From assembly GCF_027923225.1 (NCBI RefSeq), contig NZ_BSDI01000011.1, positions 160,124-224,123 on the forward strand: DNA of 64,000 nt, in the 5' to 3' direction. The DNA is from Phytohabitans aurantiacus. Lineage in GTDB: Bacteria > Actinomycetota > Actinomycetes > Mycobacteriales > Micromonosporaceae. Under the pieces are notes generated by a model, which made no database searches, was not told where the DNA came from, and was given only the letters and a program-made list of their open reading frames with translations. The position numbers and the translations under genes were made by a program. Numbering within the stretch: the first letter of the stretch is position 1; every line of letters begins with the position of its first letter. This document shows positions 24,661 to 34,992 of this stretch, one piece after another.

Positions 24661-24780
24661 TTGGCCGGAGCACTTTGGCTGCTGGCAACGGCATCCGCCG
24701 CCGTGGACGTGGCATCCATCATCCAACCTGGGTATGTGCACTGGGAAGTCTTCAAACTGATAGCTCAGATGATCCGCTGA
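24661..24780 (+). CDS. Possible short hydrophobic peptide gene (TTG start)
   Basis: A 39-codon frame starting with TTG, six bases after GAGGGAG (24648-24654). The peptide opens with a hydrophobic run (AGALWLLATASAAVDVASII), then PGYVHWEVFKLIAQMIR and TGA. It could be a membrane-inserted peptide. There is no recognised family and the length is near the chance limit, so this is tentative. It sits 95 bases before the HIT gene. Confidence 0.3.
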   Translation: MAGALWLLATASAAVDVASIIQPGYVHWEVFKLIAQMIR

Positions 24781-24875
24781 TCGGTGGGGTCCGGCTGCCA
24801 GCCATCAGCCGGACCCAATCCGGTGGCGCGTGGGCTGGTATACAAGAGCCTCACGTCCAAGAAGGCGGGTCTTCG

Positions 24876-25307
24876 GTGAGCCAACGGTCTGACTGCGTTT
24901 TCTGCGCCATCGTCGCAGGCGAAGGACCCGCTCGCGAGGTGCTGCGGACCGACAGGATCGTCGCGTTCTTTCCGCTGGACCCGGTCGCTCCGGGACACAC
25001 CCTCGTAGTGCCGCACTCGCACGCCCCCGATATCTGGTCCATCGATCGAGACACCGGTCATGCGCTCATGGACGCCACGCTCGAGATCGCCGAAGCCGTC
25101 CGGCGGGCGCTCCCCATAGACGGTCTTAACGTGATCCAGTCAAACGGCGAGGCGGCCACGCAATCGGTGCCGCACCTGCACATCCACGTCGTCCCCCGGC
25201 AGTGGGGAGACGCCATGGATATCGGCTGGCCATCGAAGACCAACTGGGGCGACGGTGCGATCGACGCCGCGCAGGACAAGCTCCGTGCCGTGCTGGGCCA
25301 GCGATGA
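24876..25307 (+). CDS. HIT-family nucleotide hydrolase/transferase
   Basis: 143 residues from GTG 24876 (MSQRSDCVFCAIVAG), with GAAGGCGGG upstream. The histidine triad is H100-L-H102-I-H104 in SVPHLHIHVVPRQW. The N-terminal CVFC pair and FFPLDPVAPGHTLVVPHSH are typical of HIT proteins that hydrolyse adenosine 5'-monophosphoramidate, Ap4A-like or related nucleotides. An upstream extension in the same frame lacks family similarity and is rejected. The ATG of the next gene overlaps its stop (ATGA), so the membrane protein that follows is translationally coupled. Confidence 0.88.
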   Translation: MSQRSDCVFCAIVAGEGPAREVLRTDRIVAFFPLDPVAPGHTLVVPHSHAPDIWSIDRDTGHALMDATLEIAEAVRRALPIDGLNVIQSNGEAATQSVPHLHIHVVPRQWGDAMDIGWPSKTNWGDGAIDAAQDKLRAVLGQR

Positions 25308-25738
25308 GCAGCAACAGGAACGACGCCGACTTCGACCCGGAAGACCTTCGCAAGCATCTCGAACTCGTGCAGGCCGTCATCGCCCGACTGGCGCAATCGT
25401 CGACCGTCGCCAAAGGATGGACCCTGACCATCGCCGGCGCGGTCTTCGGTTTCTCGTCCTTCGGCGAGCGGTGGTACCTGACGCTTCTCGGGCTCGCCGT
25501 GATCCTGCCGTTCTCGGTGCTCGACATGTACTACCTGCACGAGGAGCGGCTCTTTCGGCGCCTGTACAAGGGCGTCTGTGACGGTGCGGTGCCATCGTTC
25601 TCGATGGACAAGGACGAGTTTCAAGGGTCCGTCGACTCCAGGGCCAGGATCTACTTCTCCTGGTCGGTGATCGGTTTCTACTCCCCGCTCGCCGTCGCCG
25701 GCGCCGTCGTATCACTAGCCGCGCTACTGGGCGCCTAG
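25304..25738 (+). CDS. Small membrane protein paired with the HIT hydrolase
   Basis: 144 residues. A polar N-terminal helix (DPEDLRKHLELVQAVIARLA) precedes three hydrophobic segments at about 39-52, 56-77 and 118-142. Between the last two lies a conserved-looking cytoplasmic part (YYLHEERLFRRLYKGV, then VPSFSMDKDEF). I recall a widespread uncharacterised family with the same KGW / YYL.ER.F..LY signature, sometimes near immune or nucleotide-signalling genes. That is memory, not a search. Start codon overlap with the HIT gene suggests a functional pair. It could be a nucleotide-gated membrane effector, or simply a housekeeping membrane protein. Confidence 0.72.
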   Translation: MSSNRNDADFDPEDLRKHLELVQAVIARLAQSSTVAKGWTLTIAGAVFGFSSFGERWYLTLLGLAVILPFSVLDMYYLHEERLFRRLYKGVCDGAVPSFSMDKDEFQGSVDSRARIYFSWSVIGFYSPLAVAGAVVSLAALLGA

Positions 25739-26126
25739 AGACCTTCCGGATCGGGCCGATCGCGTCCGCGCTGCCACGGCGAGCGGCTTGATCAGCGGGA
25801 CAGCGGGCGCCCCCGGCTACCAGGAAGGCGGGTTGCGGGACACGGCGGGCGGCCCTGGAGCGACGGCGCCGACCGCGACGGCCGTCAGGTCAGTTCACGC
25901 CGCATCCAACCCCGGGTGGATGCCTGCGCTGCTTTGCTCTGCTTGCCCGGAGGAAACACCTCCAGCTTCCGATAGGAAGCTGAGCAAGACCGGCTCGGCC
26001 GGTGTGGCGGGTTTGTGGGAGCACGCAGGGTGAGGTCGCGGGAGCGACGGTAATGACCGCGGCGGACGTCGCGGCAGCTCAAAGTCGAATCCCGAAGGCC
26101 TACAAGATCCGCCGGTCGCGCCCGCC
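25739..26126. other. Non-coding stretch with stacked hairpins
   Basis: No convincing ORF: an 81-codon frame at 25788-26033 has poor codon bias and no family. The notable content is the run of hairpins at 25934-26003, described separately. The right end runs into the first copy of the long-hairpin repeat. Confidence 0.5.
25934..26003 (+). ncRNA. Candidate structured RNA (multi-hairpin segment)
   Basis: Within 70 bases four perfect stems occur. TTGCTC/GAGCAA (25934-25939 with 25982-25987) encloses GGAGG-AAACA-CCTCC (25949-25963) and AGCTTCC-GATA-GGAAGCT (25964-25981). ACCGGC-TCG-GCCGGT (25989-26003) follows immediately. On either strand this folds as a multi-branch junction plus a hairpin. It matches no RNA class that I recognise. 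It may be a small RNA, or the end of a decayed mobile element. Confidence 0.35.
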
Positions 26127-26208
26127 GATCAAGGGCGACCGCATCGATCAAGGGCGAATGCACGCGGAAAAGAGATCGAACCACGTGCATTCGCCCTTGA
26201 TCGGCGGG
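26127..26208 (-). repeat. Long-hairpin repeat, copy A
   Basis: Arms of 19 bases, GATCAAGGGCGAATGCACG (26146-26164) and its exact complement (26184-26202), around a 19-base centre containing GATCGAA. A partial third arm GATCAAGGGCG begins at 26127. The reverse complement of this copy matches copy B (33417-33498) almost base for base; copy D has the same orientation as A. Confidence 0.85.
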
Positions 26209-26210
26209 AG

Positions 26211-26400
26211 AGGGCGGGATCGCCAGTCCGCGAGGGACGGGCGCTCGGCTCCCAGGGTCGAGTCCTTGCCGGGGCCCGGGTAGAACCAGGTCTCGTCGGG
26301 GAGGCGGTCGAAGAGCTTACGTTCGACGTCGTTGATGAGCGACACGAAGTTGGCGGCGTCTCCGCGCGTGTTGCCGACCCCACCGATCGGAACCACCGGG
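26211..26400 (-). pseudogene. 3' remnant of a second MBL-fold hydrolase gene
   Basis: Read on the minus strand, this stretch gives about 58 codons (GGVGNTRGDAANF, then LFDRLPDETWFYPGPGKDST and LGAERPSLADWRSR). They align with the C-terminus of the intact MBL gene at 27112-27768 (GRFPDDTWFYPGHGRDST, LGAERDSIPEWRARGW). The metal-site histidine of YPGHG is Pro here. The 5' part is missing and vapC ends at 26401, exactly where the homology stops. The DNA also aligns (GCTCGGCTCCCAGGGTCGA in both) but is clearly diverged. Confidence 0.75.
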
Positions 26401-26826
26401 TCAGGCGATGGAGCCAGGCGGGGCAATCCATACCGCCGGCTGGCTCGTGACCTTGACGATTTCGTCGAAGTCGTGGTCGTAGTGCACGAGTGAGAGACCA
26501 TTCAGCTCAGAGGTCGCGGCAAGGAGCAGATCGACCGCACCGGCTGAGCGGTGGGTGCCACGAGCGGTCATGGCGGCCTGGACCTCGGTCGCACGGCTGA
26601 AGACCCGGTCGGGCATGGCGATCCACGTGAAGGTCGCGCCAAGTAGCTCAAGCCATTCCTCTCGGTCGGCTTTGGACCGAGCGCTGTGCAGAAGTTCGAG
26701 TTCGGTAATCGGACAGATACCCATGACACCAGCGGTGATCTGTGGCTGCCACCGGGCACGGACCTCACCATCGCGCAGTAGCCGGACCACTGCGCTGGTG
26801 TCGATCAGGAAGCGGGCTGGGGTCAT
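26401..26826 (-). CDS. vapC: VapC-family PIN-domain toxin (ribonuclease)
   Basis: 141-residue PIN-domain endoribonuclease, the toxin of a type II toxin-antitoxin pair. The four acidic metal-binding positions are visible: D9 in FLIDTSAVV, E42/E44 in ITELELLHSA, D99 in AGAVDLLLAA and D117 in HYDHDFDEI. The ATG at 26826 overlaps the antitoxin stop (ATGA), as in most vapBC operons. The 3' end abuts the broken MBL fragment. Confidence 0.9.
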   Translation of the reverse strand: MTPARFLIDTSAVVRLLRDGEVRARWQPQITAGVMGICPITELELLHSARSKADREEWLELLGATFTWIAMPDRVFSRATEVQAAMTARGTHRSAGAVDLLLAATSELNGLSLVHYDHDFDEIVKVTSQPAVWIAPPGSIA

Positions 26827-27032
26827 GCGCGGTATGTGGTCTTGTCCAGCAGTTCGTCGAACGTGCCGGTCTCTCCGAGCTCTGCGAGGCGAGCCAGGGC
26901 CTTTGCCCGTCGTAGCTGGTTAGCCGCCTGGCGTAGGGCAGTGTTGATGGTGTCCTTCTTCGTCTTGGTGCCAAGCAGCACCGACGCCTCCGCGAGGGCG
27001 TCATCGTCAACATCGACAAGCACCTTTGTCAT
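26823..27032 (-). CDS. vapB: VapB-family antitoxin
   Basis: 69 residues. The N-terminal ribbon-helix-helix-like part (TKVLVDVDDDALAEASVLLG, then TKTKKDTINTALRQA) matches the VapB/DUF2191 group that binds its own operator. The C-terminal tail (LARLAELGETGTFDELLDK) would neutralise VapC. The ATG at 27032 has GGGAGA upstream. It is the first gene of the pair and probably autorepresses through the repeats at 27048-27076. Confidence 0.88.
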   Translation of the reverse strand: MTKVLVDVDDDALAEASVLLGTKTKKDTINTALRQAANQLRRAKALARLAELGETGTFDELLDKTTYRA

Positions 27033-27047
27033 AGTTGATCATCTCCC

Positions 27048-27076
27048 GTATATACCGAACTGCGGCCGAGTATATC
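27048..27076. promoter_or_regulatory. Candidate vapBC operator
   Basis: GTATATAC (27048-27055), itself a palindrome, and GTATATC (27070-27076) lie 22 bases apart, about two helical turns, immediately upstream of vapB in an AT-rich pocket. This arrangement suits cooperative binding by a ribbon-helix-helix antitoxin. Confidence 0.4.
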
Positions 27077-27111
27077 TCGTGCGGGCGCGGGTGTGATCCC
27101 CCGACGCCTGG

Positions 27112-27768
27112 TCACCAGCCGCGGGCTCGCCACTCTGGGATCGAGTCGCGCTCGGCTCCCAGGGTCGAATCCCTGCCGTGGCCCGGATAGAACCAGGTAT
27201 CGTCAGGGAACCGCCCGAAGACTTTCGCCTCCAGATCGGTCATCAGCGAGTCGAAGTCCCGCGGATTTGTTGTCCGGCCAGGACCCCCGGGGAAGAGGGA
27301 GTCGCCGGTGAAGAGGTGGGGGACGCCGGTTGGGTCGCGGTAGAGCAAGGATATCGATCCTGGCGTGTGCCCGACCAGATGGATGACTTCCAGGGTGCAG
27401 TCGCCCACCGACACCGTTTCACCGTCGGCCACCGTCTCGGACGGTACGGGGAGCTCGCTGGCGTCGGCGGCGTGGGCGACTGAGCGTGCGCCGGTCGCCG
27501 CGATCACCTCTTCCAACGCTACCCAATGGTCCATGTGCTGGTGTGTTGTTACCACTGTGGACAGTCCACTGTCGCCAATCAAGGAAAGCAGGCGCGGCGC
27601 CTCGTTGGCGGCGTCGATGAGAGTTTGCTCGCCGGTGGCGCGGCACCGCAGAAGGTATGCGTTGTTGTCCATCGGGCCGACGGACACCTTGGTGATGGTG
27701 AGCGCGTCAAGCTCGCGGACGTCGGGCGGGCTGCCGGGGCTGACGTCTCCGGTGTAGGGCATTTTCAC
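27112..27768 (-). CDS. MBL-fold metallo-hydrolase (glyoxalase II-like)
   Basis: About 218 residues. The metal-binding HxHxDH motif is HQHMDH (in VVTTHQHMDHWVALEEVI). Later ligands lie in VGHTPGSISL, FTGDSLFPGGPGRT and WFYPGHGRDS, the last being the glyoxalase II-type histidine. The likely role is hydrolysis of thioester or mycothiol conjugates. The start is GTG 27768, overlapping the upstream stop (GTGA), or ATG 27762 (MPYTGDVSPG). It is coupled to the mycothiol-dependent isomerase-family gene, which supports a thiol-conjugate role. Confidence 0.87.
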   Translation of the reverse strand: MKMPYTGDVSPGSPPDVRELDALTITKVSVGPMDNNAYLLRCRATGEQTLIDAANEAPRLLSLIGDSGLSTVVTTHQHMDHWVALEEVIAATGARSVAHAADASELPVPSETVADGETVSVGDCTLEVIHLVGHTPGSISLLYRDPTGVPHLFTGDSLFPGGPGRTTNPRDFDSLMTDLEAKVFGRFPDDTWFYPGHGRDSTLGAERDSIPEWRARGW

Positions 27769-28505
27769 ATCCAAGCGGGCACGGACGGCAGCGGGCCGTC
27801 GGGGATGACGCGCAAATTGTCGCCGGCGGAACGGCCGGACAGCCAGCCGGCGAGGGCGTGTGACGGGCCGGCGACGACTGGAACGCCGGCCGCGTCGCCA
27901 GCGTCGTCGCCGGCGGGAGCGGGGCGCAGGGACAGGTCGTGGCCGAGCTCGTCGGGGCGCAGGATCAGGGTGGGGGCGTCGTGGCGCTTTCCGAAGCCAT
28001 TGAGGAGCTCGCGGAGCAGGTGCTGGCTGAACGCGTCGGGCCAGTCGGCGGTGGTGTATCCGGCGTCGAGGTCGACGTGGTGCACCTCTACCTCGCGCAA
28101 ACGGTCCCACACCACGATGGTCGCGGGCACTTCGCGGCCGCCGAGCTTTTCGATGGTCGCCGCCCAGGCGGACGCGGGCATGTCGGCGGCCAGCTCGGCG
28201 AAGCGGGTGGCGGCCGCGCGCACGTCTTCGACCTGCTCGGCGAGGGGACGGCCGGCGCCGGCCTCGATGTCGGCGGCGCGGGCTTCCGCGCTCGGGTACG
28301 CCGGCGTGCGAACGCCGGTGCGTGCCCAGTTGAGCAGGTTGACGTACGCGTCGGCGTTGCGCGCGAGGTGGGTCAGCACGTGCCCTCGGGTCCAGCCCGG
28401 AAGTGACGACGGTCCGGCGGCGTCGCCGAGGGTGGCGGCGGTGCGCAGCAGCCGGTCGGTGGCCTGGTCGAGCTGAGGCAACAACACGAGCGGATCAGTG
28501 GTCAT
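27765..28505 (-). CDS. Maleylpyruvate isomerase-family protein, mycothiol-dependent (DinB-like)
   Basis: 246 residues with the MDMPI N-terminal four-helix bundle: LPGWTRGHVLTHLARNADAY near residues 34-53, with the first zinc histidine, and REVEVHHVDLDAGY near 135-150, with the Glu and His ligands. These proteins use mycothiol as a cofactor in isomerase or transferase reactions. A true maleylpyruvate isomerase role is not implied, since no gentisate pathway gene is near. The ATG at 28505 (MTTDPLVLL) is the natural start. It forms a two-gene operon with the MBL hydrolase. Confidence 0.87.
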   Translation of the reverse strand: MTTDPLVLLPQLDQATDRLLRTAATLGDAAGPSSLPGWTRGHVLTHLARNADAYVNLLNWARTGVRTPAYPSAEARAADIEAGAGRPLAEQVEDVRAAATRFAELAADMPASAWAATIEKLGGREVPATIVVWDRLREVEVHHVDLDAGYTTADWPDAFSQHLLRELLNGFGKRHDAPTLILRPDELGHDLSLRPAPAGDDAGDAAGVPVVAGPSHALAGWLSGRSAGDNLRVIPDGPLPSVPAWM

Positions 28506-28745
28506 GCGCCGCCTCCCGCCGCCGCCACAAAGCGGGTGGTGCCACCTGAAGACAGCAAGGACAGCGACCAGAGGGACTGGCGGCTACAGGGAGGCTCAAA
28601 GGGCGCATGATCCGCGCTCGCGGAGCGGGCGCCAGCTAGCTCGGTCACACCCCCGACCCTACAGAAATCAGTTCCCCCCAGCCCGGCTTGACCTTACTGT
28701 CTCTTCAGACGCGTCACGAAGGCCCGAGAGGAGGTGAGGACCGAA
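28506..28745. other. Intergenic region upstream of rsgA
   Basis: Divergent promoter region between the MDMPI-family gene and the rsgA leader. No ORF with good codon bias was seen and no clear repeat. The strong ribosome binding site for the leader ORF lies at 28729-28740. Confidence 0.4.
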
Positions 28746-28781
28746 ATGAGCTTCCTCGCCTCGACCCGCCCGCAGCGATAG
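28746..28781 (+). CDS. Possible 11-residue leader peptide upstream of rsgA
   Basis: ATG preceded by a near-perfect AGGAGGTGAGGA (28729-28740) encodes MSFLASTRPQR and a TAG stop, 29 bases before the rsgA start, which has only AAGG upstream. The best ribosome binding site of the region thus serves this mini-ORF. It could act as a translational leader or regulatory uORF for the ribosome-assembly GTPase. No hairpin with a T-run was seen. Confidence 0.4.
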   Translation: MSFLASTRPQR

Positions 28782-28810
28782 GGCTTCCTTTCTCTCACAA
28801 AGGTTTTCCG

Positions 28811-29863
28811 ATGACGTTCGATCTGACGTCCCTTGGTTGGGATGACTCGTATCCGAAACTAGACAACCACCATCGTCCGGGCCGCGTCGTCCGCGCGGAC
28901 CGTGGGATCTGCACCGTGCTTTGCGCCGATGGCACGGTGCGGGCCAGCCTCGGCGGAGGCGTGATGGCGGCCGCCGCACACGATCCCGCCAACCTGCCGT
29001 GCGCCGGAGACTGGGTGGCTGTGCGCGCGTGGCCCGACGACCGGCTGACCATCGAGTCAGTGTTACCTCGTCGCACCGCCATCGTCCGGCGCACATCCGA
29101 CAAGGACTCGACGGGTCAGGTGCTCGCCGCCAACATTGACGCGGCCGCTGTCGTCGAGCCCATGCATCCAACGCCCGATGTCGGGCGGATCGAGCGTTTG
29201 TTGGCGCTCGCCTGGGATTCCGGCGCTCAGCCTGTCGTCGTACTCACAAAAAGCGATCTGGCGGCGGACCCGGATGCTGTCGCCGCGGACATCGCGGCTT
29301 TCGCACCTGGTGTGGATGTTGTCGCGGCGAGCGCGCCGCGCGGCGATGGCCTGGAGCGCCTGCGGCCGCTGGTCGCGGCCGGGCGCACGCTCGGCCTGCT
29401 CGGTCCGTCGGGCGCGGGCAAGTCCACGCTGGTCAACGCGCTCGCGGGCGCGACGGTCATGGGCACACAATCAATCCGTCGTGCGGACGGTAAAGGCCGG
29501 CACACGACCACATATCGGGCATTGATTCCTGTACCGGGTGGAGGGGCGATCCTGGACACGCCTGGTGTGCGGTCGGTCGGGCTGCTCGACGGGTCGGAGG
29601 GGCTCGACCAGGCGTTCGCCGATGTGGCGGAGCTGGCGGCTGAGTGCCGGTTCAGTGACTGTCGCCACGAGGACGAGCCGGGGTGTGCGGTGCGGGCGGC
29701 GATCGAGTCCGGCGACCTGGCGCCGCGGCGGCTCGCGAGCTGGCGGCGACTGCAGCGGGAGGTCGCGTTCGAGGCGCGCCGGAGAGACGTCCGCCTGGCC
29801 GCTGAGGAGCGCGCGCGGTGGCGCCGGATTCACCGGGAGGTGCGTGCCAGGCATCGCCCGTGA
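28811..29863 (+). CDS. rsgA: Ribosome small subunit-dependent GTPase RsgA
   Basis: 350-residue circularly permuted GTPase that tests maturation of the 30S subunit. An OB-fold N-terminus (GRVVRADRGICTVLCADG) is followed by the permuted motifs: G4 VVLTKSDL, then G1 GPSGAGKSTLVNALAG, G2/switch KGRHTTTYR and G3 DTPG (ILDTPGVRSVGL). The C-terminal zinc site is CRFSDCRHEDEPGCAV. The ATG at 28811 (MTFDLTSLGWD) is used, and in-frame upstream codons do not look coding. It stands alone between the thiol-enzyme genes and uvrA. Confidence 0.92.
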   Translation: MTFDLTSLGWDDSYPKLDNHHRPGRVVRADRGICTVLCADGTVRASLGGGVMAAAAHDPANLPCAGDWVAVRAWPDDRLTIESVLPRRTAIVRRTSDKDSTGQVLAANIDAAAVVEPMHPTPDVGRIERLLALAWDSGAQPVVVLTKSDLAADPDAVAADIAAFAPGVDVVAASAPRGDGLERLRPLVAAGRTLGLLGPSGAGKSTLVNALAGATVMGTQSIRRADGKGRHTTTYRALIPVPGGGAILDTPGVRSVGLLDGSEGLDQAFADVAELAAECRFSDCRHEDEPGCAVRAAIESGDLAPRRLASWRRLQREVAFEARRRDVRLAAEERARWRRIHREVRARHRP

Positions 29864-29961
29864 GGTGCGGGAATGCCCTCGCGCGGGAAATTGTCGTACC
29901 CCGGGACTAGAGTTGCTCCGGCAGTTACACGTGTTCGAAAACCTTCTCCCGGGGGCAGGTA

Positions 29962-33213
<3,252 letters not shown>

Positions 33214-33416
33214 CGCCCGGTTCTGTACAACGTCGCCGCTCTGCGCGGGCGTTGCGCTGGTGGTTGCGCTTGTGCGCCGGCGTTGCGCTCTGTGTGCTTG
33301 CGCTTGCGGCGGGACTGGCGCTGCGCGCTGGTGGTTGCGCTCCGCGCGGGCCTTGCGCTCTGCGTGCTTGCGCGCTGGCGGTTGGGCTCCCCTCTGCGCT
33401 GCTGCCTCTTCTCGCC

Positions 33417-33498
33417 GATCAAGGGCGAATGCACGTGGTTCGATCGCTTTTCCGCGTGCGTTCGCCCTTGATCGATGCGAACGGCCTTGATCGGCGGG
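33417..33498 (+). repeat. Long-hairpin repeat, copy B
   Basis: Left arm 33417-33435 is identical to that of copy A. Right arm 33455-33473 pairs with it through one G-T wobble. The centre contains TTCGATCGCTTTTCC. The right flank GATGCGAAC..CCTTGATCGGCGGG (to 33498) matches the inverted left flank of copy A. Confidence 0.85.
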
Positions 33499-33784
33499 CT
33501 TCGCGGCGGTCTCGACCACATCCGCCTCGCGGCCTTAAGCCGGGCGGCCTGGCGTCGCGACGCTGGCGCGGTGTGGGATGCCGCAATTTCCGGGAAAGTG
33601 CGCCTTCCGACCGGGTCTGATCCAGCAAGTTCCCTGAAGTTGTCGTAACGCCGCCGGGTCCGCGGGCCGCATTGGGCTGGGTCGCCCGTGTGTCGATCTC
33701 CGGCGCCAGATATCAGGGGCATAGCGGTCGGAGCGACCGCGCCGCGCTCTCATTCCGGCGGGTCCGGCGGTCTGGTGGCTCGGC

Positions 33785-33866
33785 GATCAAGGAGATCTGC
33801 ATGGATCAAGGGCGAATGCACGCGGTTCGATCGCTTTCCGCGTGCATTCGCCCTTGATCGATGGGA
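33785..33866 (+). repeat. Long-hairpin repeat, copy C
   Basis: Arms 33804-33822 and 33841-33859 pair perfectly over 19 bases, with centre CGGTTCGATCGCTTTCCG. The left flank GATCAAGGAGATCTGCATG is a diverged extra arm; the right flank is GATGGGAGG. Confidence 0.85.
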
Positions 33867-34080
33867 GGGGCGGCGTGTCGCGCGGCGTGTCGCGGGTGGG
33901 CCATGGACGGCCAGCGACCTGGCCGGCGGCGGGGGTATTCGCCCGCGATCGGGCGGGTTATATGCCGGTTATATGCCGGCCTTGTCGGTGCGGGCTGCGG
34001 GCTGCGGGCTGCGGGCGGACGAGCGGCGGCGGGGCAGCGGGCGCCGGGCGGCGGGCTGCCGGCGGCGGACGGCGGGCGGC

Positions 34081-34163
34081 GATCAAGGGCATCTGCGTGG
34101 ATCAAGGGCGAACGCACGCGGAAAAGCGATCGAAGCACGTGCATTTGCCCTTGATCGGCGGGG
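34081..34163 (-). repeat. Long-hairpin repeat, copy D
   Basis: Arms 34100-34118 and 34138-34156 pair with one mismatch and one wobble. The centre contains GGAAAAGCGATCGAAG as in copy A. The left flank GATCAAGGGCATCTGCGTG is the extra arm. The right flank CGGCGGGGAGAGGGCGGCG recurs as a partial copy at 34247-34265. Confidence 0.85.
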
Positions 34164-34178
34164 AGAGGGCGGCGCTAT

Positions 34179-34224
<46 letters not shown>

Positions 34225-34505
34225 CGGTGCGCGGCGCCCTTGATCGGCGGGGAGAGGGCGGCGTTGCCGCGGGTCGTGCGCCGCGATGCGACGCGCGATG
34301 CGACGCGGCGGGCGGCGCGGCGGGCGGGGCGGGGCGGCGTTGCCGCGCGGCCCGCCGCTCGCCGCGGTGCGGCGCGGCGGGCGGGGCGGGTTCGGGGGAG
34401 TGGGCTAGGGGGTGGGGTGGAAAAGGGCGTACGGCTCAAAGTGAACCGATCGGGGTGACGCTCCGTGTCTATTGGCGTGGTCGCGTTCAACAGGAAGGGT
34501 GAGCC

Positions 34506-34961
34506 ATGAGCGAGGAACAGCCGGTGATTGATCCGGCCGTCACGAGCCGGCGGGTGCTGCTCGCGGGCGCGGGTGCGATCGGCGCCACCGCTGTCTTGGC
34601 GGCTTGCGGCACTGATCCCGATGAGGATGCGGGCAGCGGCAGTCAGTCACCGACCGCCACGCAGGGTAGCGGTGGCGGGGCGCTGGCCAAGACGAGCGAG
34701 ATCCCCGTCGAGGGTGGCACGATTTTCGCGGCGCAGAGCGTCGTGGTGACTCAGCCGGCGCAGGGGGAGTTCAAGGCGTTCAGCAGTACCTGTACGCATC
34801 AAGGGTGCCCGGTCACCAGTGTCGATGGCGGCACGATCAACTGCAACTGCCACGGCAGCAAGTTTTCCATTGAGGACGGCTCCGTGAAGAAGGGGCCGGC
34901 CACCAAGCCGCTGACCGAGCGTCAGCTCAACGTCGAAGGCGAGAACATCACGCTCGCGTAG
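34506..34961 (+). CDS. Rieske [2Fe-2S] lipoprotein
   Basis: 151 residues, exported. A twin arginine (SRRVLLAGAGAIGATAV) and lipobox LAAC34 predict a Tat-exported, membrane-anchored lipoprotein, followed by a Ser/Gly/Thr linker. The Rieske domain has C96-T-H98-x2-C101 and C113-x-C115-H116-G-S, giving ligands C96, H98, C113 and H116 and a C101-C115 disulphide. It is a small stand-alone electron carrier, not the bc1 subunit; the partner is unknown. The ATG has AGGAAGGG upstream. It lies directly before uvrC, an arrangement I recall from related actinomycetes. Confidence 0.92.
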   Translation: MSEEQPVIDPAVTSRRVLLAGAGAIGATAVLAACGTDPDEDAGSGSQSPTATQGSGGGALAKTSEIPVEGGTIFAAQSVVVTQPAQGEFKAFSSTCTHQGCPVTSVDGGTINCNCHGSKFSIEDGSVKKGPATKPLTERQLNVEGENITLA

Positions 34962-34992
34962 GAGTGTCACTGGTGCGGGCTAGGCTGATTGC

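Noticed and set aside
25788..26033. 81-codon frame in the hairpin-rich spacer, considered as the end of a transposase
   Set aside because: Low coding bias, no recognisable motif, and its bases are better explained by the perfect stems.
29933..29938. LexA (SOS) box upstream of uvrA
   Set aside because: Only a GTTCGA half-site is present; the opposing TCGAAC half at the right spacing is missing.
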